The translations under genes were made by a program, and so were the position numbers. This document shows positions 17,909-26,725 of a stretch of DNA of 55,893 nucleotides, piece by piece (the stretch's first letter is position 1; every line of letters starts with the position of its first letter). The notes beneath the pieces are model-generated. The model was given only the letters and a program-made list of their open reading frames with translations. It was not told the DNA's origin and did not search any database. The DNA lies in assembly GCA_031276355.1 (NCBI GenBank), contig JAISNC010000098.1:1-55893 (forward strand), given 5' to 3'. Origin of the DNA: Odoribacteraceae bacterium (lineage in GTDB: Bacteria > Bacteroidota > Bacteroidia > Bacteroidales > Marinifilaceae).

Positions 17909-19102
17909 ATGATAGGTGAATTGATTAATTTTAACCAAGACGAGATCTCCCCGGTGATCATTAAGGTGATAGGCGTGGGGGGAGGAGGGGGCAATGCCGT
18001 GGGGTACATGTTGCAACAGGGAATTCGTGACGTGGATTTCGTGGTGTGTAACACGGACCGGCAAGTGCTGGCCGCCAGCCAGGTAGTCAAGCAGATACAG
18101 TTGGGTAAGCAATTGACGAAGGGGGGGGGCGCCGGCAACCGTCCCGAACTGGGCGAGGCTGCTGCCTACGAGAGTTTAGAGGAGATACAGGCCATGTTGC
18201 GAGAGAACACCAAGATGGCTTTTATCACGGCGACGATGGGAGGAGGTACCGGGACAGGCGCGGCCCCCGTGATCGCCAAGACGGCCAAAGAGATGAAGAT
18301 TCTTACCGTGGGCGTGGTGACCTTTCCCATGCGTTTGGACGGACCCAAGCGGATCAAGCAAGCGCAGGAGGGGATCAAGCGGATGCAGGAGTACGTGGAT
18401 GCCCTGATCGTCATTGACAACGAGAAGATATGGCAACTATATGGGTCACAAACGCAGGGCGCGGCCTTTGATAAAGCGAACGACGTGTTAAAGATCGCGG
18501 TGAAAGGGATCGCCGAGATCATCACCTTATCGGGATATATCAACGTGGATTTCGCGGATGTGACGACGGTGATGACCAACAGTCACATGGCGATCATGGG
18601 GGCAGCCCGGGCATCGGGCAACGACCGGGCGGGCCGGGTGATTGCCGAGGCGTTGAATAGCCCGTTGTTGAACAAAAGTGACATATCGGGTGCCCAGAAT
18701 ATATTACTGAATATCACCTCCGGGATTGATGACGATGAGATATCTGTGGACGAGTTGACGGAAATCACCTCTTACGTGATTGACCAAGTGGGGGATACCG
18801 CCTCGGTGATCTGGGGAGTCGGCATGGACGAGTCGTTGGGAGGAGAGATCTCCGTGACGATCATTGCCACGGGTTTCCCTTTCACGGAGATCGACGAGAT
18901 GGCGACACCCTTTGACAGGACAAATCCCGAGGGGGCAGAAAAAACGCCGACTTCCCACAACGAGAGCATGATCGACTATGTCGCGACGCAATTAAGCGAG
19001 TCGGACGTGCCTTTGCAGCCTGATCTCTCTGCCGAGGATATACGTAAATTGAAGATCACGCCGGCTTATACCCGTCGGCACATGAAAGTGGATAAGGTTT
19101 AA
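17909..19102 (+). CDS. ftsZ: FtsZ paralogue 2 (cell division GTPase)
   Basis: This 397-residue protein is a second complete FtsZ, well diverged from the first but alignable along the whole GTPase domain. It has VIGVGGGGGNAVGYM, the signature G111-G-G-T-G-T-G117, and T7 residues N212, D214 and D217 in the canonical order NVDFADV. Its T3 region (KGGGAGNRPELGEAA) and T7 loop are closer to textbook FtsZ than those of paralogue 1. The C-terminal linker is short and acidic, and the end (ITPAYTRRHMKV) resembles the conserved C-terminal peptide that binds FtsA. It is last in the dcw cluster; the next gene, 49 bases on, is a helicase. Confidence 0.93.
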   Translation: MIGELINFNQDEISPVIIKVIGVGGGGGNAVGYMLQQGIRDVDFVVCNTDRQVLAASQVVKQIQLGKQLTKGGGAGNRPELGEAAAYESLEEIQAMLRENTKMAFITATMGGGTGTGAAPVIAKTAKEMKILTVGVVTFPMRLDGPKRIKQAQEGIKRMQEYVDALIVIDNEKIWQLYGSQTQGAAFDKANDVLKIAVKGIAEIITLSGYINVDFADVTTVMTNSHMAIMGAARASGNDRAGRVIAEALNSPLLNKSDISGAQNILLNITSGIDDDEISVDELTEITSYVIDQVGDTASVIWGVGMDESLGGEISVTIIATGFPFTEIDEMATPFDRTNPEGAEKTPTSHNESMIDYVATQLSESDVPLQPDLSAEDIRKLKITPAYTRRHMKVDKV

Positions 19103-19151
19103 TAGAGTGCGAAGGCGCCCTCTGTATTTATATTGTTGAATAAAATAGAAA

Positions 19152-21038
19152 ATGGAAAAATTTAGAGAATTAGGTTTGAACGGGGATATCCTTCAGGGAA
19201 TTGCAGATTTGGGCTTCGAGACGCCAACTCCTGTGCAAGAGAAGACGATCCCCGTGATTTTGGGCGAGACGAACGATTTGGTTGTCCTGGCCCAAACGGG
19301 AACGGGGAAGACGGCCGCTTTTGGACTGCCCCTGTTGCAAAAGATTGACACGGGGCAGACGACGACGCAAGTGTTGATCCTGAGTCCCACGCGGGAGTTG
19401 TGCGTGCAGATCGGGAACGATCTGAAGAATTACGCCAAGCACCGGCGAGATATCAACATCGCTTGTGTATACGGGGGTACCGATATCCGGAAACAGATAC
19501 GGGAAGTGCAGCGCGGGGTACATATCATTGTCGCGACACCGGGACGGTTAGTCGACCTGTTGGATCGGGGGGTCGTGAATATCGGAACGATCTTTGCCGT
19601 GATATTGGACGAGGCGGACGAGATGTTAAACATGGGCTTCCAAGAGGAGTTGAACGCGATCCTCGAGACCACGCCGAAGGAGAAGAACACCTACCTTTTT
19701 TCCGCGACGATGCCGAAAGAGGTGGAGCGAATTGCCAGGCACTATTTGGTGAATCCCGTGGAGATTGCCGTTGGAAAGAAAAACCAGGGAGCCGACACGG
19801 TTTCACACCATTATTATATGGTGCGGGCCAAGGATTGTTACGAAACCCTGCGTCGGGTGATCGACTGTGCTCCGGACATGTACGCGATTATCTTTACTCG
19901 CACGAAGAACGACGCGAGCGACATCGCCAAACACCTGCAAAGGGATGGCATCGACTGCGATGCCTTGCACGGCGACCTAAGCCAGGCGCAACGGGATAAC
20001 GTGATGGCCGCTTTCCGCTCCAAACGCCTGAAGGTGTTGGTGGCTACTGACGTGGCTGCCAGAGGATTGGACGTAGATTGCCTGACACACGTCATTAATT
20101 ATAATCTCCCTGACGACGTGGAGAGCTATACACACCGTAGCGGGCGCACCGGTCGCGCGGGGAAAGAGGGGATCTCCATCGCGATCATCCACTCCCGGGA
20201 GAAGGGTAAGTTGCGCCGCATCGAGGGGATGTTGAAGAAGCAGTTTCTTTACAGGGAGGTGCCTGATGGTGATCAGATTTGCCGGGCACAGTTAGCTTTC
20301 TATGCCGACAAGATCCTGAATACCGAAATGCATGAAGAGTTGGAACGCTATGATCAGGGGGTTTTCGAGAAATTCGAGGCCCTGAGCAAGGAGGAGTTGA
20401 TCCAGCATTTGGTCTCTTACGAGTTCGGCAAGCTCCTGAAAAAGTATAAAGATACCGAGGATCTAAACTTGTCGGAGGCCGAACGGGGCGAGCGAAAAGA
20501 GCGGGGACGGGATGGCGACCGCGAGCGGGGATACGACCGTGATCGTGATCGTGACCGTGACCGCGGGCGACGGGATGGCGGCGATCGACGGGGCCGGGGC
20601 GGTGACACGTTCTTTAGTGCTTTCTCGATGAACGTCGGCCGGAATGACGGGATGACTCCCCGTGATTTGATGGCTTTGATCAACCAGCACTCCCGTCACC
20701 GCGGCGTGGAGGTGGGAGGTATCCAGATATACGACTCGGACACCCGATTCGAGATAGACGAGAATAGCGCTCATGATTTCTTCGTGGACTTTAAACGGGT
20801 CTTCTTTAACGGCATACCGGTGACACTTGTTCCCGTGTCGGGCCGGGTCGAAGGCGGGAATCGGGATCGGGATCGTCGCGGGAGTCGCGGAGAACGCGCG
20901 TTTGCTTTTTCCGGAAAGGCCGGGTACGAGAGGGAGAGGGGACGCGAGCGGCGGGGACGGCGGGACGAGATCGCCGGAAAACGCCGCGGGAAACCGGGTA
21001 GTAATCCTAAGAAACCCAGGAATTTTAGTAGATTGTAG
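19152..21038 (+). CDS. DEAD-box ATP-dependent RNA helicase with DbpA-type RNA-binding domain
   Basis: This 628-residue helicase carries the family motifs in order: TPVQEKTIP (Q motif), AQTGTGKTA (motif I, from residue 47), TPGRLVDLLDRG, D153-E-A-D156, FSATMP, VATDVAARGLDV and HRSGRTGRAG. After the core comes a low-complexity tract of Arg-Asp repeats (about residues 450-490), a compact domain (about 495-580) resembling the DbpA/CsdA C-terminal RNA-binding fold, and a basic RG/RE-rich tail. Such proteins unwind rRNA or mRNA duplexes in ribosome assembly or cold adaptation. The Bacteroidetes form is usually annotated DEAD/DEAH box helicase or DeaD. EngB, another ribosome-assembly factor, follows. 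Confidence 0.92.
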   Translation: MEKFRELGLNGDILQGIADLGFETPTPVQEKTIPVILGETNDLVVLAQTGTGKTAAFGLPLLQKIDTGQTTTQVLILSPTRELCVQIGNDLKNYAKHRRDINIACVYGGTDIRKQIREVQRGVHIIVATPGRLVDLLDRGVVNIGTIFAVILDEADEMLNMGFQEELNAILETTPKEKNTYLFSATMPKEVERIARHYLVNPVEIAVGKKNQGADTVSHHYYMVRAKDCYETLRRVIDCAPDMYAIIFTRTKNDASDIAKHLQRDGIDCDALHGDLSQAQRDNVMAAFRSKRLKVLVATDVAARGLDVDCLTHVINYNLPDDVESYTHRSGRTGRAGKEGISIAIIHSREKGKLRRIEGMLKKQFLYREVPDGDQICRAQLAFYADKILNTEMHEELERYDQGVFEKFEALSKEELIQHLVSYEFGKLLKKYKDTEDLNLSEAERGERKERGRDGDRERGYDRDRDRDRDRGRRDGGDRRGRGGDTFFSAFSMNVGRNDGMTPRDLMALINQHSRHRGVEVGGIQIYDSDTRFEIDENSAHDFFVDFKRVFFNGIPVTLVPVSGRVEGGNRDRDRRGSRGERAFAFSGKAGYERERGRERRGRRDEIAGKRRGKPGSNPKKPRNFSRL

Positions 21039-21064
21039 AGGAGAGTCGCGTGGCGATCCCTCCT
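21039..21064 (+). terminator. Hairpin after the DEAD-box helicase gene
   Basis: Starting at the base after the stop codon, AGGAG (21039-21043) pairs with CTCCT (21060-21064), and GTCGC (21045-21049) pairs with GCGAT (21053-21057) around a three-base loop, with small bulges. The sequence TCTATTTGATAT follows. It could be a terminator or an attenuator between the helicase and engB. The following T-run is poor, so confidence is modest. Confidence 0.45.
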
Positions 21065-21097
21065 TCTATTTGATATAAAATACTTAAATAGAGTGTT

Positions 21098-21703
21098 ATG
21101 GAAATTCGTAGTGCAACATTCATGACGAGCAACACGGACGTGATGCAATGCCCGCCGCCGGATCGCCGCGAGTACGCTTTTATCGGGAGGTCGAACGTTG
21201 GGAAGTCGTCTTTGATCAACATGCTGACGAATAACAGCAAGTTGGCGAAGACCTCTTCCACTCCCGGTAAGACGCAGTTGATAAACCATTTTTTGATCAA
21301 TAACGAGTGGTACTTGGTGGATCTGCCCGGCTACGGGTATGTCAACTCCTCCAAAACACTGCGGAATAAGTTCGGTAAGTTGATCAGTGACTATATCTTA
21401 CGGAGAGAGAATATGGTGTGCTTGTTCGTGTTGGTGGACAGTCGTCACCCGCCGCGGAAGATCGACCTGGAGTTCATGGCCTGGTTGGGAGAGAACGGCA
21501 TCCCGTTCGTGATCGTCTTCACGAAGGCCGATAAGTTGACGGCGCCCGCGTGCAGCACCTGTATCGCCGACTACGCGCGCGTGATGCTTGACCAGTGGGA
21601 GAGCATGCCGCGTACGTTCCTGACCTCGGCGGAGAGTCGCTTGGGACGAGAGGAGTTGCTGGCCTACTTGGACGAATTGAACCGAACTGTTGATGAATTT
21701 TGA
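21098..21703 (+). CDS. engB: Ribosome biogenesis GTP-binding protein EngB (YihA/YsxC)
   Basis: This 201-residue TrmE-Era-type GTPase is needed for large ribosomal subunit assembly. G1 is GRSNVGKSSLIN (about residues 31-42), G3 is DLPGYGY and G4 is FTKADKL. Length is normal. It is closely followed (9 bases) by a large uncharacterised gene with which it is probably co-transcribed. Confidence 0.95.
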   Translation: MEIRSATFMTSNTDVMQCPPPDRREYAFIGRSNVGKSSLINMLTNNSKLAKTSSTPGKTQLINHFLINNEWYLVDLPGYGYVNSSKTLRNKFGKLISDYILRRENMVCLFVLVDSRHPPRKIDLEFMAWLGENGIPFVIVFTKADKLTAPACSTCIADYARVMLDQWESMPRTFLTSAESRLGREELLAYLDELNRTVDEF

Positions 21704-21712
21704 TAATTGAAT

Positions 21713-24700
21713 ATGGCAACACGTGAAATATACGATACGGTGAATGGCAAATTGCAAGCGACTCCTTTCGAGAAGTTGTTCCCTTCACTGGAGTTGGAAG
21801 AGACGCGGCAGGATTTGTGCCTGAAATGGTGGGGACGGTTGAAAGAGAAGCACGTGTTTTCGCTGATAGAGACCTGGGGCGAGGAGTTAAAGAAGGAAGA
21901 GGTGACTTTCGAGGAGTTTACCGCTTTATTGCCTTTGTACGTGCGTGTGCAAGAGTGGTTATTGGAAGATTCCGATTTCTTGGTGACTTACCCGCGCGAG
22001 AGCCAAGAGGAGATATACGCGGAGACGGAGCGGCGCTTGAAAGAGGCGTACGCGTGGCAAGAGGCGTTAGGACTTATTCAAGAGGAGAGAGAACTGGAGT
22101 ATGTCCTGACGTTGCTGCGTAAACTCGATATTTCGGGATACTTGTACGACAAGGAGCGGCGCTTCCTCGTGCTGCTTGCCCTCCTGCGCTGGAGCCCGCG
22201 GCTGATCGCGATGCCGGTAAGGGAGTTTATCCGCATGTTACTCTTTTCAGAACAGGCGCTCCTTCCGCTATCCGTCGACGCGCTCTTGGAACACCGGCTT
22301 TCGCTCCTGGAAACAAAGAATTTTCCCTACATGCAGCGAACGGAGGAGAACATGGCCAAGATCGAGGAGGCGATGCGGTTAGTTGCATCTAAGTTATTGA
22401 TTTCTAAAGATGCCCATTCGGACGTTTGTCTGCGGGCCTCTTTCTTTCGCTGGGTCTACATGCTTTCGGAATCGCACCCTGAGATTATCCGGGACAACGC
22501 GCTGAACACGCTTCTGTTCCGGAATGCCGGGGCAAAATTCACGTTGAGTGACTTGATTCACCTGGAACTCCCGGCGTTTGTCAATAAGGTACTTTCCTAT
22601 ACTTCCATCTCTTTTATCACCGATGCCAAAACGCGGGTATTTAAAGGGCGGGGCCAGTTGATGTTGAAAGAGGGATCGCTTTATCTGCTACCCGAGAATG
22701 CCTCGTTAGCGTTAAAGGAGAGTGAGGTACAAGGCGCGGTGGCCCTCCCGTTGAAACTGCTCTCTTCGAAAGATGATGATTTTTCGGCGAAGGCGAACGT
22801 GGAGGCCTTGGCGAGCGCGTGGGAGCGGGTCTTTCAGGAGTTCTCGCTCTTGCAAAAGAAGCGAGTGGTGACGAAAGAGCGGCCGCAAATGGGAGTGAAA
22901 GTGAAGATACAGGTCAAGAACTTGCATCCCACGAACCCCTTGTTGGCCTTTGTCCGTATTGTAGACGACCACTTTGAAGGAGAAGGGATACTGCATGTTC
23001 GCCAGATCACCCGTATCAAGTTGATCTCGCTGGAGCAGATCCTGAAACCGGGAGACAGGATGACGGCCACGGTGATAGAGTCTACCCCGGAAAAACTCTC
23101 CTTCTCGATTATAGATGAATTGGACGCGATCGTGGGCATGCGTCTCCACGCCGGCGAGCTAACGAATGCCCTGTTGCTTGCGCGCCGCGATAACTTGTTG
23201 ACATGGCTCAGCGAAGATGGCTATTCGTTGTATACCTTCCCGAATCCCAATCAAGAGATAGAGGTGGGCGAGTGTCGTCTTCTTGAATTGGTCAACGTCA
23301 GTTCGAACGGTTATATTAAAGCGAGCGTGAGGGATCTATCTGACGCGTATATCGATGTGCACGAGTCTGTCGCGAACTTGCTCGATAACTACATTGATGA
23401 GGAGGAAGAGGAGTTTCGCGAACAACAGGAGGAGAAGGTCGACGCTTTTGTTGACCCCCCTTTTCTCCTTCCTCCGGCTTATGTGGCGGAGTTGATACAC
23501 GTCTTGGGCCTATACGTCTCTCCCCGTCTCTCCCCGCGAAACTTAAACTTGCTGTACACGATCAAGTTAATGGCGTATATTGCCCAAGATCCCGTGGCGG
23601 AAGAGTTTTACGGGGGACAAATTGACTATATGCTGGCCATTAACGAGTTCGTGTCGGGGAACGAGGGAGGTAAGATGGCGTTCTTTTCAGACACGGCCTC
23701 GGTGGAGGCTTTCGTGGCGAAGTTCCCCGTGCTCGCGTCACGGATGGAGATACCTCGACTTTTGTTGGTGGGGGCTGACGACTCCTCTTGCGATCATCTC
23801 GCCGCGTTTTTCCGGTCGGCCGATCTCTTGGTGGCTCATCTCGCTAAACTCATTGTCTCTTATAACTTGTTGCGCCCCGTTGTGCCGCCGGTCGCGGCTC
23901 GTGTGCGCGATGAGATCCTGGCCTCGTTGGCCGAGTTACCCGATGCACCCAAAGAGGAAGAGGTGACCAGTGTCACCTTCGGGACGGAAAACCATAACCG
24001 GGAGTTCAAGACCTCCATCATCTTCCCGCCTGAATCTACCGGGGAGGCCGACATGGAGCGACAACTCGACGTGATCTTGCGCACGATCACCGGCTTCCTG
24101 AACGCGGACGGGGGAACACTGTACATCGGGGTGAACGATTTCGGGGTGCCCTCCGGCATACAGGCCGACCTCTCCTATTTACACGCGAACGAGGATAAAT
24201 ACCAGTTACTCCTTCGTCAGCGCATCGTGGAGTCCCTGGGAAAGGACGTGAATGGGTTGCTGGAGTTCCGCTTCGTGAACTATGGGAAGAGAACCGTGTG
24301 TGCCGTGGCTGTCCCTTCTTATCATCAGGCCGTCGCGTATAAATCCATCGTGTGGCAACGACAGGGGAACGCTACGCGGCCTATGCAGAAGGGGGATTTG
24401 AAGTTGTTGAAGATGCGTAAGAAAGAGGCGAAGATTTTATCGCGAGCGAGCGTGCCCTCCTTCCCGGGCGAGGAGGGTTACGAGGTGAAAACCCCGGTTC
24501 TCTCCTCCGCGTCGATTCCCGTCCCCTCCGCGCTCACCGAGGAGAAGCCCAAGATCGCTACCTCGTTGTTGCAAGGCAACACGAGAGAGGGCGCGGTTGC
24601 TTACTTCACGTTTTTGAAACAGGGACGCTACATGCTTTCCGGGGAGTTTTCCCGGCATGACGATAGCCTTCTTTCCATCGCCTTTCCCGAAGAGAAAGAT

Positions 24701-25123
24701 AGCTATTTGTTGCAAGTATACGATACCGGGCATGCCAATCGCGTGGATGCCTTCTCCCTGCTTTCGAAGAGACGGGAGTTCGAGTACCAGAACGGGAATT
24801 TCGCGAACGCCAGCCTGATCTTCGCGGCTTTCGTGCAACCGGATGATTACCTCTTGTTCAAGATTCTTGCCAACAAGGACGAGTACATTAAACTTGTGCC
24901 CGTGCAACACATCAAGATCGGCACCGATTTAGCCTTGAAGGGAACGGCCTTGATAACGGCCAAGTTTGACAGGATCGTGCAGGTTGAAATATTGACGGCA
25001 TCGCGGGCGGAGAAGTTAGCTTGCCGGGAGGAGGGCTCCCCGTTAGGGTGCTCCACCCGTTCGTTATCGGTGGTGAAAGACATGATCTACTTGGACGAGT
25101 TGTTCAGGTCGGTTAAAAAATAG
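21713..25123 (+). CDS. Large uncharacterised protein with AlbA_2/Schlafen-like (divergent AAA-4) domain
   Basis: This 1136-residue protein has no overall assignment that I can make. Residues 755-895 or so contain the pattern NREFKTS..., then FLNADGGTLYIGVNDFG, YQLLLRQRIVESLG and a CAVAVPSY strand. This matches the AlbA_2 / divergent AAA-4 domain also found in Schlafen-like and transcription-regulator-like proteins. The first 700 residues are mostly helical and charged, with a long acidic stretch (DNYIDEEEEEFREQQEEK) near 560-577, and have no motif I recognise. An S1/OB-like fold near residues 400-470 (KVKIQVKNLHPTNPLLAFVRI) is possible. No signal peptide is visible, so it is cytoplasmic. It sits between engB and xseA. 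Start ATG 21713 is preferred over TTG 21707. Confidence 0.7.
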   Translation: MATREIYDTVNGKLQATPFEKLFPSLELEETRQDLCLKWWGRLKEKHVFSLIETWGEELKKEEVTFEEFTALLPLYVRVQEWLLEDSDFLVTYPRESQEEIYAETERRLKEAYAWQEALGLIQEERELEYVLTLLRKLDISGYLYDKERRFLVLLALLRWSPRLIAMPVREFIRMLLFSEQALLPLSVDALLEHRLSLLETKNFPYMQRTEENMAKIEEAMRLVASKLLISKDAHSDVCLRASFFRWVYMLSESHPEIIRDNALNTLLFRNAGAKFTLSDLIHLELPAFVNKVLSYTSISFITDAKTRVFKGRGQLMLKEGSLYLLPENASLALKESEVQGAVALPLKLLSSKDDDFSAKANVEALASAWERVFQEFSLLQKKRVVTKERPQMGVKVKIQVKNLHPTNPLLAFVRIVDDHFEGEGILHVRQITRIKLISLEQILKPGDRMTATVIESTPEKLSFSIIDELDAIVGMRLHAGELTNALLLARRDNLLTWLSEDGYSLYTFPNPNQEIEVGECRLLELVNVSSNGYIKASVRDLSDAYIDVHESVANLLDNYIDEEEEEFREQQEEKVDAFVDPPFLLPPAYVAELIHVLGLYVSPRLSPRNLNLLYTIKLMAYIAQDPVAEEFYGGQIDYMLAINEFVSGNEGGKMAFFSDTASVEAFVAKFPVLASRMEIPRLLLVGADDSSCDHLAAFFRSADLLVAHLAKLIVSYNLLRPVVPPVAARVRDEILASLAELPDAPKEEEVTSVTFGTENHNREFKTSIIFPPESTGEADMERQLDVILRTITGFLNADGGTLYIGVNDFGVPSGIQADLSYLHANEDKYQLLLRQRIVESLGKDVNGLLEFRFVNYGKRTVCAVAVPSYHQAVAYKSIVWQRQGNATRPMQKGDLKLLKMRKKEAKILSRASVPSFPGEEGYEVKTPVLSSASIPVPSALTEEKPKIATSLLQGNTREGAVAYFTFLKQGRYMLSGEFSRHDDSLLSIAFPEEKDSYLLQVYDTGHANRVDAFSLLSKRREFEYQNGNFANASLIFAAFVQPDDYLLFKILANKDEYIKLVPVQHIKIGTDLALKGTALITAKFDRIVQVEILTASRAEKLACREEGSPLGCSTRSLSVVKDMIYLDELFRSVKK

Positions 25124-25132
25124 TCGCGCGAG

Positions 25133-26509
25133 ATGGAAGCCATCGGGTTATACCAGCTCAACTGCCTCGTCAAGCAAGCCTTGAAAAAGGAGTTGACGGG
25201 GAGCGTGTGGGTCGTCGCCGAGATTGCCGACATCAAGGAAAACCGTTCCGGCCACTGTTACCTCGAGTTGATTGAAAAACGAGAGGGGGACAACGCGCTG
25301 GTCGCCTCCGCGCGTGCCACGATATGGGCTTCCGTCTACCGCGTGCTGAAGCCTGCCTTCGAGGTCGCTACCGGACGGGCCTTGCAATGCGGGTTAAAAG
25401 TACTGCTGGCGATAGAGGTCTCCTTTCATGAAATCTATGGTTACTCGCTTAATGTTCGGGAGATAGATCCATCATTTACTGTTGGGGATCTTGAGCGAGC
25501 GCGGCGAGAAATCCTTGATAGGCTAACGCGAGAGGGGGTCATTGACATGAACCGTTCGCTGCCGTTTCCCCTTCTCCCGAAGACGATAGCGGTCATCTCG
25601 TCACCGACGGCCGCCGGGTACGAGGATTTCGCGGAGCAGTTGCGAACGAACACCCGCGGTTATGCTTTTCACGTTCGCCTGTTCCCGGCGATCATGCAGG
25701 GAGAGAAGAGCGCGGAGTCCGTGATCAAGGCCTTGGAGCGGGTCTACGATGCCGGCGAGATCTTCGATGCGGTGGTCATCATTCGGGGAGGAGGTTCACA
25801 AACCGATTTAAGTTGCTTTGACTCGTACGAGTTGGCGCTCAACGTCGCGGGCTTTCCTCTGCCCGTGATCACCGGGATCGGGCACGAGCGTGACGAGAGC
25901 CTCGTCGACAGGGTCGCTTACAAGCCCCTGAAAACCCCCACGGCGGCCGCGGCTTTCCTGGTAGAGGCTTTTGGCGAAGCCGACGACCTGCTGGAAGAGC
26001 GGCAAGCCCGTTTCATAGAGATGACGGGGTGCCTGTTGCAGCAAGCAAAGCAACGGCAGATGACGTACGCGACCGCTGTTAAGCAGTTGACGCGTTCCTC
26101 GTTAGAGCGTCGCGCGTCGCGCCTCTCGCTTCTCTCTCAGAAATTGGGTCGTAACTCGCAACTGCTCGTGCAACACCACGTGAATCTCTTCATGCGTCTC
26201 AACGACTTGTTGAAGGGACGTCTTGCCGCGCGTTTCGATCGCCACGCTACACGCTTGGAGGAGATCCGTCGAGAGACCCGCGGGCGGGTGGAACGGACGT
26301 TCTTCGATCGAAAACGCTTGTTGGAATTGGCCGAAACGAAAGCGATTTTTGCCGATCCGCGGCGTGTGTTGGCGTGTGGCTACTCCATCGCGCGCGTCAA
26401 CGGGAAGGTGTTGCGTAGCGTGACATGCGTGAAGGGCGGGGAGATCGTGGAAATAGAACTACTTGACGGTCGCGTGGAAAGCGAAATCAAAAGGATAAAA
26501 AACAATTGA
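25133..26509 (+). CDS. xseA: Exodeoxyribonuclease VII large subunit
   Basis: XseA is the catalytic subunit of exonuclease VII, which degrades single-stranded DNA with XseB. The N-terminal OB-fold region (VWVVAEIADIKENRSGHCYLEL, split here as VWVVAEIADIKENRSGH and CYLEL), the SSPTAAGYEDF motif and the IRGGGSQTDLSCFD motif are typical. A long helical region and a C-terminal CGYSIARVNGKVLRS segment follow. Length is 458 residues. xseB starts 20 bases after the stop, so the two subunits are made together. Confidence 0.94.
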   Translation: MEAIGLYQLNCLVKQALKKELTGSVWVVAEIADIKENRSGHCYLELIEKREGDNALVASARATIWASVYRVLKPAFEVATGRALQCGLKVLLAIEVSFHEIYGYSLNVREIDPSFTVGDLERARREILDRLTREGVIDMNRSLPFPLLPKTIAVISSPTAAGYEDFAEQLRTNTRGYAFHVRLFPAIMQGEKSAESVIKALERVYDAGEIFDAVVIIRGGGSQTDLSCFDSYELALNVAGFPLPVITGIGHERDESLVDRVAYKPLKTPTAAAAFLVEAFGEADDLLEERQARFIEMTGCLLQQAKQRQMTYATAVKQLTRSSLERRASRLSLLSQKLGRNSQLLVQHHVNLFMRLNDLLKGRLAARFDRHATRLEEIRRETRGRVERTFFDRKRLLELAETKAIFADPRRVLACGYSIARVNGKVLRSVTCVKGGEIVEIELLDGRVESEIKRIKNN

Positions 26510-26529
26510 CTTATTTAATTATTAAAGAG

Positions 26530-26724
26530 ATGGATGCACTGACCTATAAAGAAGCCATGGAGGAGATCGAGCAGATTATCGGCAAGTTGGAAGAGAATAA
26601 ATTGGATGTAGACGAGTTGAGCGAGAAGGTGAAACGTGTCGCGTGGCTGGTCTCTTTTTGTAAGGCTAAGCTCCATGATACGGAAGAAGAGGTTGAAAAG
26701 ATCCTGCGTTCCATGGAAGAGTAG
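26530..26724 (+). CDS. xseB: Exodeoxyribonuclease VII small subunit
   Basis: This 64-residue helical protein matches the XseB pattern: LTYKEAMEEIEQIIGKLEENK followed by a leucine-spaced acidic helix and CKAKLHDTEEEVEKIL. Several copies bind one XseA in exonuclease VII. I chose ATG 26530, since it gives the normal family length; the frame extends upstream only through a non-ATG codon. dacB begins one base after the stop. Confidence 0.9.
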   Translation: MDALTYKEAMEEIEQIIGKLEENKLDVDELSEKVKRVAWLVSFCKAKLHDTEEEVEKILRSMEE

Positions 26725-26725
26725 C

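Noticed and set aside
20505-20600. Arg-Asp repeat tract in the DEAD-box helicase as a frameshift or assembly error
   Set aside because: The frame stays open through an RNA-binding-like domain and a basic tail, and RD/RG-rich linkers are normal in this helicase class.
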